Below are positions 54,745-64,000 of a DNA stretch of 64,000 bases, piece by piece (within the stretch, counting starts at the first letter, position 1; each line of letters begins with the position of its first letter). Position numbers and translations under genes: made by a program. Below the pieces are notes generated by a model. That model had not been told where the DNA came from. It ran no database searches and saw only the letters and a list, made by a program, of their open reading frames with translations. Source of the DNA: Trametopsis cervina (lineage: Eukaryota > Basidiomycota > Agaricomycetes > Polyporales > Irpicaceae); assembly GCA_022385755.1 (NCBI GenBank), contig MU278376.1:180329-244328 (forward strand), read 5' to 3'.

Positions 54745-55797
54745 CTGGGTACACACGAAGTGCCACCGACTTGTATATGGGTTATCACTGGCTCGAACTC
54801 GGGCTTAGGACTTGCTATTGCGGAACATGTGCTCTCGCAAGGGGACACGGTACGTTCGTATCTTCTGGTAGCTCTTTCTAGTTAATACTCACGACGTGTC
54901 AGGTCATCGCGACTGTACGGTCTATGGAGAAATTCCCCGCTTCGTTGAGGGACGGGGGTGCTCGCCCTCTTATCCTTGATCTAGAAAGCTCTGACGAAGA
55001 CATCAGGCGAGCGGCAGTTGAGGCCATTGGTATATTCGGTCGGGTAGATGTCCTAGTTAACAATGCAGGGACGAACTCTGCAGTTGGGCCCATAGAGGAA
55101 ATTGGGTGTGTTTCATACCGCCCTGTCAAATGAGAGGCTCATTCAGAATCTAACAATTTCTAGAATGGATGCTGTACGCCAGCAATTCCAACAGAACTTT
55201 TTCGGAGCTCTCGCATTCACCCAACCCTTCATAGCTCACTTCCGGCTCCAGCATTCAGGCCACATCTTGAATATCTCGTCGATTGGTTCTTATATGAATC
55301 GCGCTGCCCTGGGAGTTTACTCAGGGAGCAAATCAGCCTTCGATTCCGTCAGCGAGGCGCTCGCAACTGAAGTCGCTCCCTACGGCGTGCGCGTTTACAT
55401 TATCATGCCAGGCTATTTCCCGACGAACATTTTCTCCTCCCATCCGCAATACACGCCTGATCACCCGGACGATGAGGGAACTCCAGTTGCCCCAGGCCTG
55501 TCCAAGGTTTACACCTTAGAAAGTCAGGGCTACAACATTATAAACCGTATTCCTCGTATCATGCGCGCCGTAGGGAAAGGTGGAGACTCGGCAAAGCTGG
55601 CAAGGCGGCTATACGAGATTGTGACAGACTCTGGGATTGCGAAGGAGATAAGGTTGAAGGAACAACGATGGATTAGGATCCCTATGGGTCAGGACGGCGG
55701 AGAAGCGATATTGCAGAAACTTGAGGCCAACCTCGAAGGGTTCAAAGATACTGAACCCATTTGGAGATCTACGGACACCGCTGAAGCGGAACTCTGA
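54085..55797 (+). repeat. Tandem segmental duplication, unit B (promoter region plus SDR copy 3)
   Basis: Second unit of the duplication described for 52151-53936. Its coding exons are more similar to unit A than its upstream DNA is, as expected if only the gene is under selection. Confidence 0.7.
54745..55797 (+). CDS. Short-chain dehydrogenase/reductase (copy 3), start codon not found
   Basis: Tandem paralog of copy 2. Exon 1 carries CIWVITGSNSGLGLAIAEHVLSQGDT. Exon 2 (from about 54902) reads VIATVRSMEKFPASLRDGGARPLILDLESSDE..VDVLVNNAG. Exon 3 (from about 55164) reads MDAVRQQFQQNFFGALAF, LNISSIGS, YSGSK, PGYFPTNIF and ends DTAEAEL at 55797. Rossmann and catalytic motifs are intact. However, where copy 2 starts with ATG, this copy reads GAAGTGCCACCG, and the frame runs back to a TGA at 54733-54735 without any ATG. 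A CAG acceptor at 54744 (phase 0) could join an upstream ATG-bearing exon, which is why the feature starts at 54745, but no strong donor was found. Either the start has been lost, or an upstream exon has been recruited. Confidence 0.75.
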
Positions 55798-56050
55798 ACA
55801 GGGGAGTGTTTAGCTCCCTTTCGAATGAGACAGGACTGCCGGGGATGTGCGTACGTTATATAGTGTTAAGTGACCCTCTTTAACCACATTAAGAAATGCT
55901 TGCTGAGAATCGCGTCTTCCTGTATGTGCGGTTCTAAGCTCTCAACTCGATCTGCTTCCACATACGAGTAGAGTCAGTGACTCTACATTATATCACCATC
56001 CATTCGATGTAGTCACCTTGTTCTAAAAGAATTAATACGACAATGCAACA

Positions 56051-59000
56051 CTACAGATACAAAGAGGAACAGAAAATGACGGAATTTGGCCGTTCTAACA
56101 TCTCGGATGCTTTGTCGAATTTTTCTTGCAGTTCAGCATTGCCAATAACCTTGGCAGCTTGGCTCATCTGTCGGATGAGTTCTTGCAGTCGACGAAATAC
56201 ACGAATTATGCTTCCCTCAAACTGATCTGAAAGCTAATGGCGGGCGACAAGCCTTAACGACGGAGAAGGGTAGGAAGAGGAGGATGTCACGTACCTTGCA
56301 GATCTCCGTGAATGAGGCCCCTCGGCACCACTGCACTACGGCGTCCATGAGCTCGACTTTAAACGACTGTACGTAGTCATCTTCTACAACGGGGAGCTTG
56401 GACTCTTTCGAGACTGTCGCTATTCTTCGAGCCATCTCTTGCATCACTCGAAGCGGTGCGGCCAATTCTTCCTTGAGCTTCGTGATTTGTTCGCTCTAAG
56501 GGAAGATTAGACTGCGAACCGCGAAGACCGTTGCATGGCACAAGATAGAACTAACACACCTTCTCCGTGAAGACGAAACAGCTAAGAAGGCCAGCACATT
56601 GCTCAGGCGACAGCGGGTTGAATACGCCATTGAAGATGAGCTCCGTGAGTAGTAACTCGTCGCCGGAGCTAATCTCACAGGCGACACGGCCTTTCATGTC
56701 CACGATATCTTCCTGCGTCGTAAATGCTAACCGCCGCAATACACGCTTCCGCGCTTTGAGTTCTTCCATCTGGAGCACATCATGAGTGGCCTGGATCCGC
56801 TTTTTGAGCTCGCGGATGTGTTGCTGGCACTCTTGCTTTTGCTTGTACTGAGTATACAGTTCCGACAGGCGAGGGTCCTTATTTAATGGGCTGGCAAAGA
56901 CTCTCTGCTCCATAGCTTTGATTTTCTAGATACGTGTTATGTTATATATTCACGTGTTTGGGTTTGAGAAGCACCTACCTCCACGAGGGTCTTGAATTTG
57001 TCATCGGTAATCTGCATATTCTGGATAGGATCCAAGAGCGGTATCCCATCAGGGAAGCGCTTGTGGACCTCAAGTACACTCTTCCACAGCGTCTCTCTTG
57101 CAGACAGAGGTCGAACGTCCTTCGGGAGGTATAACCGCAAGTGTGAAAGTTGTTCCAGCGTAGATAGTAGGACTGGGACCACCAAAGGCTCGCCTCTTTC
57201 CCCAGCTTGGCAAGGTCGTATCCCAAATGGTGTTGCCGTGAGATTAGATCGATCTTTGGGCACGTTGGACCCAGAAGCGCAATTTAACAAAACGTCGACT
57301 ACGTATTGTTCATGCGGAGGAATCTCTTCTGCCAAAGGCATCGGTCGATTCTTGGAGAGCATGGTGTGAGCGATTATGGAGATAGATCTGCTGTGAGCTT
57401 CACACGTACCTTCGGAGGCAAGCGCTTCTGGTAGTTAATCACCACTCCCCAGCCGAAGTCCAGGTCCTTGTAATTTATCTTGACCAATCGCCCGGGCTGG
57501 AGGAACGGAACACTGTAGTTCGGGTGTGTGATGACTTCTCGGAAGTCCGCTCCCATTTGTTCCAGCTGTTGTCGATATTCGTAGTACTCAGCTACGAGGG
57601 GTTCGTCAGCGATAACCATCGAGAGTCTCTTCTCTTCCTCGCGCCGTAGCTCTGTAAAATGATGAGCACCTTTCTGAAAAGGCGATGAGTCTGGATTCAC
57701 CATCTTCGAGTAAAGGAACTCCAGCGTTGCTCTGGAATTGAAAGAAACAACGTTCCAGCATGAACTCCGGACTAATGCCTTCCACCTTCATGAGGTTGAG
57801 CACCATGTTGTAGCCCAAATGGAAAGCAGAGTCGAGCCTATCCGCCTCTCCTTTGATCATCACCTTCGCAGAAGTAGGCTCCAACTTTTCGTCGACCATA
57901 ACAATCACCACACCTCGGTCATCGAGACCTCGACGGCCAGCACGTCCGGACATCTGGATATACTCGCCGGAAGAGAGGTTGCGGAAGTCTCGGCCATCAA
58001 ACTTGCGTGCAGCAGTGAAGACTACTGTCTTGGCCGGCATATTGAGACCGATTGAGAACGTCTCCGTAGCGAACAAAACTTTGATAAGGCCCTCCTGGAA
58101 AAGAATCTCGATGACCTCCTTTAGTATTGGTAGAAGACCACCATGATGGATACCAATGCCCCGCTTTAGCAGGGGTAGCAGGTTCGTGATTTGTGGAAGC
58201 TGGCGATCATCCTCCGAGAGGTTTTCAATGGCGTTGTTGAATATGTTCGCGGTTAGATCTTGCTCGTCTGTGGTACTGAATTCCATCTTCGCCATTGACA
58301 TCGCCAGAGCTTCACACTCTCGTTTACTGAAAGCGAAGACAATAACGGGATTGTAGTTCTTGTGCATGATCATCTTGACGATCTTCTGTATGTCCGAGTT
58401 CCCTATACCGAGTTGAGTCAACAGCAGGTATACACCCGCCTTGAATGCGCACCTTTCTTTTCTCCACCCTTCTTCGACTTCCCTTTACGTCCCTTTCCAC
58501 TTCTGGGATCGGCGGGATCTTCACCCTGCTGGTCCTGTAGCATACCCATCGCTTTGGTGAAGTTATCCTCTCGGAATTCTCCCTTCTCATTGACCACCAA
58601 GTATATACCCTCCCCACCGGCGGGGAAAAGATAGTGTTGTAGCGGTGTAGGCCGGAAATCGGTGTAGACAACATGGCACGGCTGTTCATGGGACTTGCAT
58701 ATCCACTCGGCAAACTGCATGGCGTTGGGGATTGTGGCAGAAAGGAAGACATAGCGAACGGTATGGGGGAGAAGAATGATCGTTTCTTCCCACACAACTC
58801 CACGTTCCTTGTCTCGCATGTAGTGGATCTCGTCGAAAATGACCCAGGCCACTTCTCGCATGATCTCGGAGCCACGATATAGCATTGAACGCAAAATCTG
58901 GTCTGGTGTATTAGTCTGCGACATGAGACGGAAGAAGAATCTCAACGTACTTCAGTGGTCATTACCAGGCAGGAAGCTGACGGATTTATGGTCACATCGC

Positions 59001-59757
59001 CAGTCATAAGTCCAACGTCGCCAAACTCTGCGAGCATCTCACGGTACTTTTGATTGCTCAACGCCTATATGATACATGAATTCAATTTTGGGGCTATAGA
59101 CATGACAGCTGCTAACTACTGGCCTTTATTGGACTGGTGTATATCACTCGTTGCTTGTTGGCCAGACATTGCGCGATGGCATACTCAGCTACAACAGTCT
59201 TACCCGCGCTGGTATGCGCAGAAACGAGCACACTCTCGTTTCGTTGAATAGCATGCACTGATACCTCTTGAAAGGGGTCCAACGTGAATTTATACGTGCG
59301 AGCTGGTTTTGCTGGAGGTACATGTTTCGATATGGGAACGTAGGGGTAGCCAGACGGCACAGCAACTTGGTGTCGGACCTGACAAATGTTCGTCAGCTCG
59401 CGTCAATACAATCATGACTGCGTACGCGCGTACCTGATGCCTCAGCTCAAGCCGCGCACCTGCTTCTACCGCACCCTGTAGACCTGCGCTAGCAGCCACC
59501 TCTCGTTTCGCTTCAATCTCAACTTCGTCCACTACCAAAGGCGCGGGAGAATCCATTCGCTGTTTCTTGGGGATGGAAGGCCCTGCCTCATTCTCGCCGT
59601 TTTGTGTCGCACCGTTTGCACGACTGGCTTGTTCGGGGTCCACTTTGCGTTTCTTTGGAACTTCAGGCTGCACGTCCATATCCATGTTGTCCGAGTCGTT
59701 CGCGTCAGCATCCTCGGGAGCCTGCTCCAGAAACGAGAACAGATAATTCGAGTCCAT
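56051..59757 (-). CDS. MTR4: Exosome-associated DExH RNA helicase MTR4/DOB1
   Basis: Ski2-like 3'-5' RNA helicase, the core of TRAMP and nuclear-exosome RNA surveillance and rRNA/snoRNA processing. Start at 59757 ([10 protein letters not shown]), an N-terminal low-complexity region with basic patches ([14 protein letters not shown]), then [31 protein letters not shown]. Helicase motifs: AHTSAGKT (I), TSPIKALSNQKY (Ia), [19 protein letters not shown] (II, DEIH), FLSATIPN (III), [12 protein letters not shown] (IV), [15 protein letters not shown] (V), [10 protein letters not shown] (VI). The Ski2 arch/KOW insertion follows ([26 protein letters not shown]), and the C-terminal helical-bundle domain includes [22 protein letters not shown]. 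It ends [12 protein letters not shown] with the TAG at 56051-56053; the SLYL end is characteristic of MTR4. About eight introns. No missing motif. Confidence 0.94.
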
Positions 59758-61409
59758 CTTGTACGTCGGTCCTTAGCGACTGCAAGCGTGAATGCGCAAT
59801 GTCTACAACTCGAAATTTGCAACAAGCGCGAGGGAGGCAGAACGTGACGACTTCTCGTTATTCTCGTTACGAGCTGGTGTCACATTACCGTCATATTATG
59901 TGACAGTGACTGCGTCACCATGACTCAAATTTGTGCTTCAAACGTCCATGTTCGAATCAGATTCCACCAGTCCTCAACTTCAGCAACAACGCGACTAACC
60001 TAGTAAAACTATGACGTCGTATTTAACCGAGCATCTATCCTTGCTTTTCGCTACTACTCTGCACATTTATCTGCCAATGTAACTCTGAGACGACCATCGG
60101 AAGCTGAAGGAACACTACAACCTAGGTAGCCCGATGCGCTCGTTACGGTCTTTCAGTGGGGATTGCGTCACTTGCCATCGCACTCCTATGTTCGCCGAGA
60201 GGGCCTCAGCTGCTAAGTCGAACGCCCCAGTAGGGCCCCGTGAACACGCGCAGTTCTCAGAGTGTTGACGCTTTGGTCGTAGCTTAGGGGCTCACCAAAT
60301 CGGAGGTGACTGAATCGTCAGTATCAACCCGAGAGAACTAGTAGCCGGTGAGTGCCAAATATATGTACTAATAGTATGAATATTCTGACCGAGAGAAGGG
60401 TTATGGTTGTGTTGCGACCTGGCCCGCTTCCGAAGAAAGTTGACCACAGTATCATCAGCTGAGCTTCTGCTTGCCATCGAAACGTTGTCAAATCAATGCC
60501 CAGTGCCGAGAAGCCCAAACGCTTCAGCCTGGATGAATCGATTATGATAGTACCATGTCACTCCATGGCCGGACTAAGCAACTCTATATTATAAACAGCT
60601 CACGTGAGTTGATTACTCGCTGTTTGCAGACTGGTTCCGCGCATCTCGACTCCCCCGGGTTCATCCTCGATCTTTGAAACTGCATCCCCTAGCGCATCCC
60701 TACATTTACAGGCACTTACGCGTTGCTTGCGGGGTGTTCCGATCCGTGTTCTGTGCCCTATCACAGCCACTGGATGTCGTATTGTGTCGAGACTTGCATG
60801 GTCAAGCTTCTGAATGACACAACACTGTGAGTCGAGCCTGTTCCCGTGGGTATCCGAAGCGCTACTGATAACCATGAAGCTCTTCTCCACTGTTCGCCCA
60901 TTCTCACATGCAACCTCGTCCAATATAATCGGGTTCCGGCAACGAAACGCTCATGAGTCCAGCTGACCCTTGGAACAGATAGCGTGTGTAGTAGGCGATT
61001 CTGGTTCCCTACATCTTCGCATCATTGCGGTCTTGCAACCGTGTCGCAGTTATGTGGACCGCAGAGGTTGCGGTGCAAAAGAGGCGTACAGGGCGTAGCC
61101 TTTCAGCGATTGCGTAGGATTATGACCTGATCAGCCGTGATGGTACGCCTCGCGGAAGTGAAACCGCGGAGCTTTTCGCACTCAGGAGTTAGGTCATGCC
61201 TTGCGTTGCAAATACTAAGAATGATTGCATTATAGGATAGCTGACTCAAGCGCACGTGCAGGACGATCAGACGGGGAGTCCCACACCAGCTGACAATCCC
61301 TCTCGTTCTCATAGGCTCAAATCACGCCTATATAAGACGCTGTGTTCATAGGTCACCCACGAACCCCCAATCTTCATCCCTTCCATCCCAACCAGACTCG
61401 ACTTCAGCA
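59758..61409. other. 1.65-kb intergenic region between divergent MTR4 and catalase
   Basis: It holds the MTR4 promoter on the left and the catalase promoter on the right. A 107-codon minus frame at 60600-60923 is unsupported. No tRNA or repeat was identified. Confidence 0.45.
61329..61336 (+). promoter_or_regulatory. TATA box of the catalase gene
   Basis: TATATAAG lies 81 nt upstream of the catalase ATG, on the correct strand and at a plausible distance for a core promoter. A well-formed TATA box fits a strongly inducible gene. Confidence 0.55.
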
Positions 61410-63470
61410 ATGCCGTCCAAGGAAGCCTTTGAGAGCACAGATGGAGCTGTCTTCACGACCTCCAACGGTGCCCCAGTTGCTGAGCCATATGCCGCGCAGC
61501 GTGTCGGCTCTAACGGCCCTCTGCTTCTTCAAGGTTAATACCGTCGATCATCGTAGTAGGCATTCCCACTTAATATCACTTACAGATTTCAACTTGATCG
61601 ATTCATTGGCCCACTTTGCACGAGAGCGTATCCCTGAGCGTGTTGTACGTTAGCATCGCTTTCCAATCGAAGATCGTGATTGACGATCTTCCCGTAGGTC
61701 CATGCCAAGGGTGCCGGTGCTCACGGCTTCTTCAAGGCCACCGACGACATCAGCGATATCTCCTGCGCCTCCCTCTTCACCGTCGGGAAGCAGACGCCCC
61801 TGACCATCCGTTTCTCAACTGTCGGTGGCGAGTCTGGCTCTGCTGATACTGCCCGTGATCCCCGTGGTACGTCCTTTACAGCGATTGCTCAGGGTTTATC
61901 TCAATTTCCCCTCAGGGTTTGCTATCAAGCTCAAGACCGAGGAGGGTAACCTCGACTGGGTTTTCAACAACACACCAGGTTCGTGCGCAAAATGTGCTGT
62001 TGATCTGCATTCCCAACCTGTGTGCAGTGTTCTTCTTGCGTGACCCAACAAAATTCCCCCACTTCATCCACACCCAGAAGCGTGACCCGCAGACTCACTT
62101 GAAAGACCCCGACATGTTCTGGGTAAGAATCTTCATTTCGGTATACATGGCTCTTCAACTTACAGGCGCAATGTTGTGTAGGACTACCTTTCCCTCAACC
62201 CGGAGTCCGTCCACCAGGTCATGATCCTGTTCTCCGACCGTGGAACCCCTAACGGCTATAGCCACATGCACGGCTACTCCGGCCACACCCTGAAGTTCGT
62301 CAACACCGAGGGCAAGTACGTGTACGTGCAGATTCACTGCCGTATCCGGGGCGGATTCCAGACTCTCGACGACGCGACCGCTGGAAAGTTGGCCGGCTCG
62401 GACCCGGACCAGGGCACCGGTCTGCTGTTCTCAGAGATCGAAGAGGGCAAGTTCCCCACCTGGGACGTGTACGTGGTGAGTAACAAGGTTATGTCTTTCC
62501 CCGCTTGAGCAGCCGTACTGACGGAACGCTATCAATTAGCAAACTATGACCCCTGAGCAAGCCGAGAAGTTCCGCTACAATATCCTCGATCTCACCAAGG
62601 TCTGGCCGCACGGCGAGTTCCCCCTGCGCAAGATTGGCGAAATGGTCCTGAACGAGAACCCGAAGAACTACTTCGCCGAGATCGAGCAGGTGCGTACACC
62701 GTTTCTCATCCCCTGCCATCATATCGCCTATGCTCATCCCGCCTTCCTTGCCAGGCTGCCTTCTCGCCCTCGCACCTGGTGCCAGGTATCGAGCCCTCCG
62801 CCGACCCCGTCCTGCAATCTCGTCTGTTCTCCTACCCCGACACACACCGCCACCGTCTCGGACCGAACTACCAGCAGCTGCCAGTAAACGCGCCGCTCGT
62901 ACCCGTCGCCAACTTCCAGCGTGACGGCTTCATGGCGTTCAACAACCAGGGCTTCCGACCCAACTACCAGAGCTCCCTCGTGCCGCTCAGCTACAAGCCG
63001 AAGCCGTACGAGCAGGTCAAGCACGAGCTCTGGCTCGGGCATGCGCAGACCGAGCTCAGCTACATCACCGAGCGTATGTCCCCGTCCGAACCCGCTCATC
63101 TAATCGATATCTGATATCTGATCTTTGAATTGGGTTTGGCATCGCGCAGTCGACTTTGAGCAGCCGCGCGCGCTCTGGCAGAAGGTGTTCGACGACACGG
63201 CGAAGGCGCACTTTGTCAGCAACGTCGCGGGCCACCTCGGCGGCGCGAAGAGCGCAAAGGTCAAGGAGCGCCAACGTACGTCCCACTCCCTCCTTTTCTT
63301 TTATCATATCTTCATCTGCTAACATGCACCGTTTCGCAGTGTCCGTGTTCGCCGCCGTCGACCAGGACCTCAGCGATCGCATCGCAAAGGCAATCGGCCA
63401 CCCGTCCGTGGCGCCGCTGAAGGTCGCGCCCGCCTCGCAGGCACTGCGCTTCTCCACGGCCAAGGCATAG
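61410..63470 (+). CDS. Catalase (heme, small-subunit type)
   Basis: Heme catalase that disproportionates hydrogen peroxide. Start at 61410 ([13 protein letters not shown]). Exons chain through [40 protein letters not shown], then [19 protein letters not shown] (distal catalytic His), [41 protein letters not shown] joined to [21 protein letters not shown] (catalytic Asn in NNTP), [35 protein letters not shown], and [18 protein letters not shown] (proximal heme-ligand Tyr). It ends FSTAKA at 63470, about 510 residues, the normal small-subunit length without the C-terminal flavodoxin-like domain. It lacks a signal peptide, so cytosolic or peroxisomal; no clear SKL-type signal ends it. The usual Trp-Val-Gly-Asn-Asn is Trp-Val-Phe-Asn-Asn here. 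About nine introns of typical size. Confidence 0.95.
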
Positions 63471-63817
63471 ACGTAGGCGTGTCAGCGAGTTTGCTCTTCA
63501 TCATAAAGGAATGAATGTATCACCATCAGTCGAATAGCCCGTGTACACATAACCACATCGCTGTATTCTTACACCCCCTACGCGCGAAACAAAACGAAAC
63601 TTCTGCACAAAATTGTGTATCTGTGATTGATTGATGATTGGTATTCCCTGAGAGATGTAAAGATAAAAAGACAAAAAGACTACAGCATGGAAGTACAAGT
63701 ACGCGTAGGTATGTAGTTGTAGTTATAGGTGAGGGTGAGGTTGAAGAGCGCAGACATGTGTGCGCTATCGTTTTCCCGAGACCGAGAACTGAGAGAAGAG
63801 GACACAGGCCGTTGCGT
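63471..63817. other. Convergent 3' region
   Basis: Some 347 bases between the catalase stop (plus) and the stop of the CBM5/12 gene (minus), expected to contain both 3' UTRs. Nothing else was identified. Confidence 0.45.
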
Positions 63818-64000
63818 TTAGCACGCGCCGTTGTCGGTCCAGACACCAGCTGTTGAGAAGTCAAATGAGTCAACCTCACTCTAATCACGGTGGGAGAGAA
63901 AGAGCACGTACCAGCACCTCCGGGGGTGTCGCCCTCCGTCCACCACTTGGCGGTCCACAGGTGGCTGCCTATCATTCAAAAACAAACAGTCAGCTATACC
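63818..64000 (-). CDS. C-terminal CBM5/12 chitin-binding module (5' part beyond window)
   Basis: Only the 3' end of the gene is in the window. Two exons read GSHLWTAKWWTEGDTPGGA and, after a 63-nt intron (GTACGT donor, CAACAG acceptor), AGVWTDNGAC, with the stop at 63818-63820. The W-x-A-K-W-W-x-x-G-D-x-P pattern and final G-x-W-x-x-x-G-x-C are those of a family 5/12 carbohydrate-binding module, which binds chitin. Such modules sit at the C-terminus of secreted chitinases (for example GH18) and related enzymes. A further intron (ending GAATGATAG) leads off the window. The catalytic domain is not seen, so the enzyme class is unknown. Confidence 0.8.

Noticed and set aside
60600..60923. 107-codon minus-strand open frame between MTR4 and catalase
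   Set aside because: No family resemblance or splice signals; length is within chance expectation at this base composition.

Overview
The window is nuclear DNA of a filamentous basidiomycete, most likely an Agaricomycete and plausibly a Polyporales wood-decay fungus. The evidence is many short introns (about 45-65 nt, GTRNGT donors, CTNAC-type branch sites), densely packed genes on both strands, and families typical of that group: a multi-paralog short-chain dehydrogenase family, BTB proteins, an SKN1/KRE6 glucan-assembly protein and an eisosome protein with a long disordered tail. Species assignment is an inference. No rRNA, CRISPR array or convincing tRNA was seen.

Layout. 1-4.3 kb: three minus-strand genes, namely a monoacylglycerol lipase (cut by the window start), an L-type (VIP36/EMP47-like) cargo lectin and an ERD2/HDEL receptor. 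5.3-8.6 kb: a membrane J-domain protein facing a TM198-like multi-pass protein. 9.3-13.4 kb: an FSH-type serine hydrolase and a mitochondrial ABC1/UbiB-family protein (MCP2-like). 14.1-15.2 kb: an unrecognised multi-pass membrane protein with an unresolved 5' end. 16.7-19.9 kb: a Pil1/LSP1 eisosome protein of 986 residues. 20.3-25.3 kb: BTB protein, short-chain dehydrogenase (SDR copy 1), SAM methyltransferase and an unknown Cys-motif protein. 26.8-29.5 kb: SKN1/KRE6 family. 31.7-39.6 kb: Ser/Pro-rich protein, M20 amidohydrolase, HAD dehalogenase and GNAT acetyltransferase. 39.6-44.5 kb: gene-poor, containing a clear 243-bp MITE with 40-bp inverted repeats and TA duplications. 44.5-49.2 kb: C2H2 zinc-finger factor, RBM18-like RRM protein and ribosomal protein L23 (uL14). 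50.2-52.1 kb: an unresolved CT-rich apparent transcription unit. 52.1-55.8 kb: a tandem duplication carrying SDR copies 2 and 3. 56.0-59.8 kb: the exosome helicase MTR4. 61.4-63.5 kb: catalase. The right edge holds the C-terminus of a protein ending in a CBM5/12 chitin-binding module.

How the genes work together. Most are independent housekeeping genes. Two local themes stand out: early-secretory-pathway receptors side by side (lectin and ERD2), and a recently expanded SDR family (two tandem copies plus one about 31 kb away). No biosynthetic cluster, defence island or clearly new multi-gene system is visible. The best candidates for something undescribed are the SDR duplication with its decaying 5' end, the unresolved 50-52 kb unit, the MITE, and several conserved-looking but unnamed proteins. 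All exon structures were read by eye from splice signals and reading-frame continuity.
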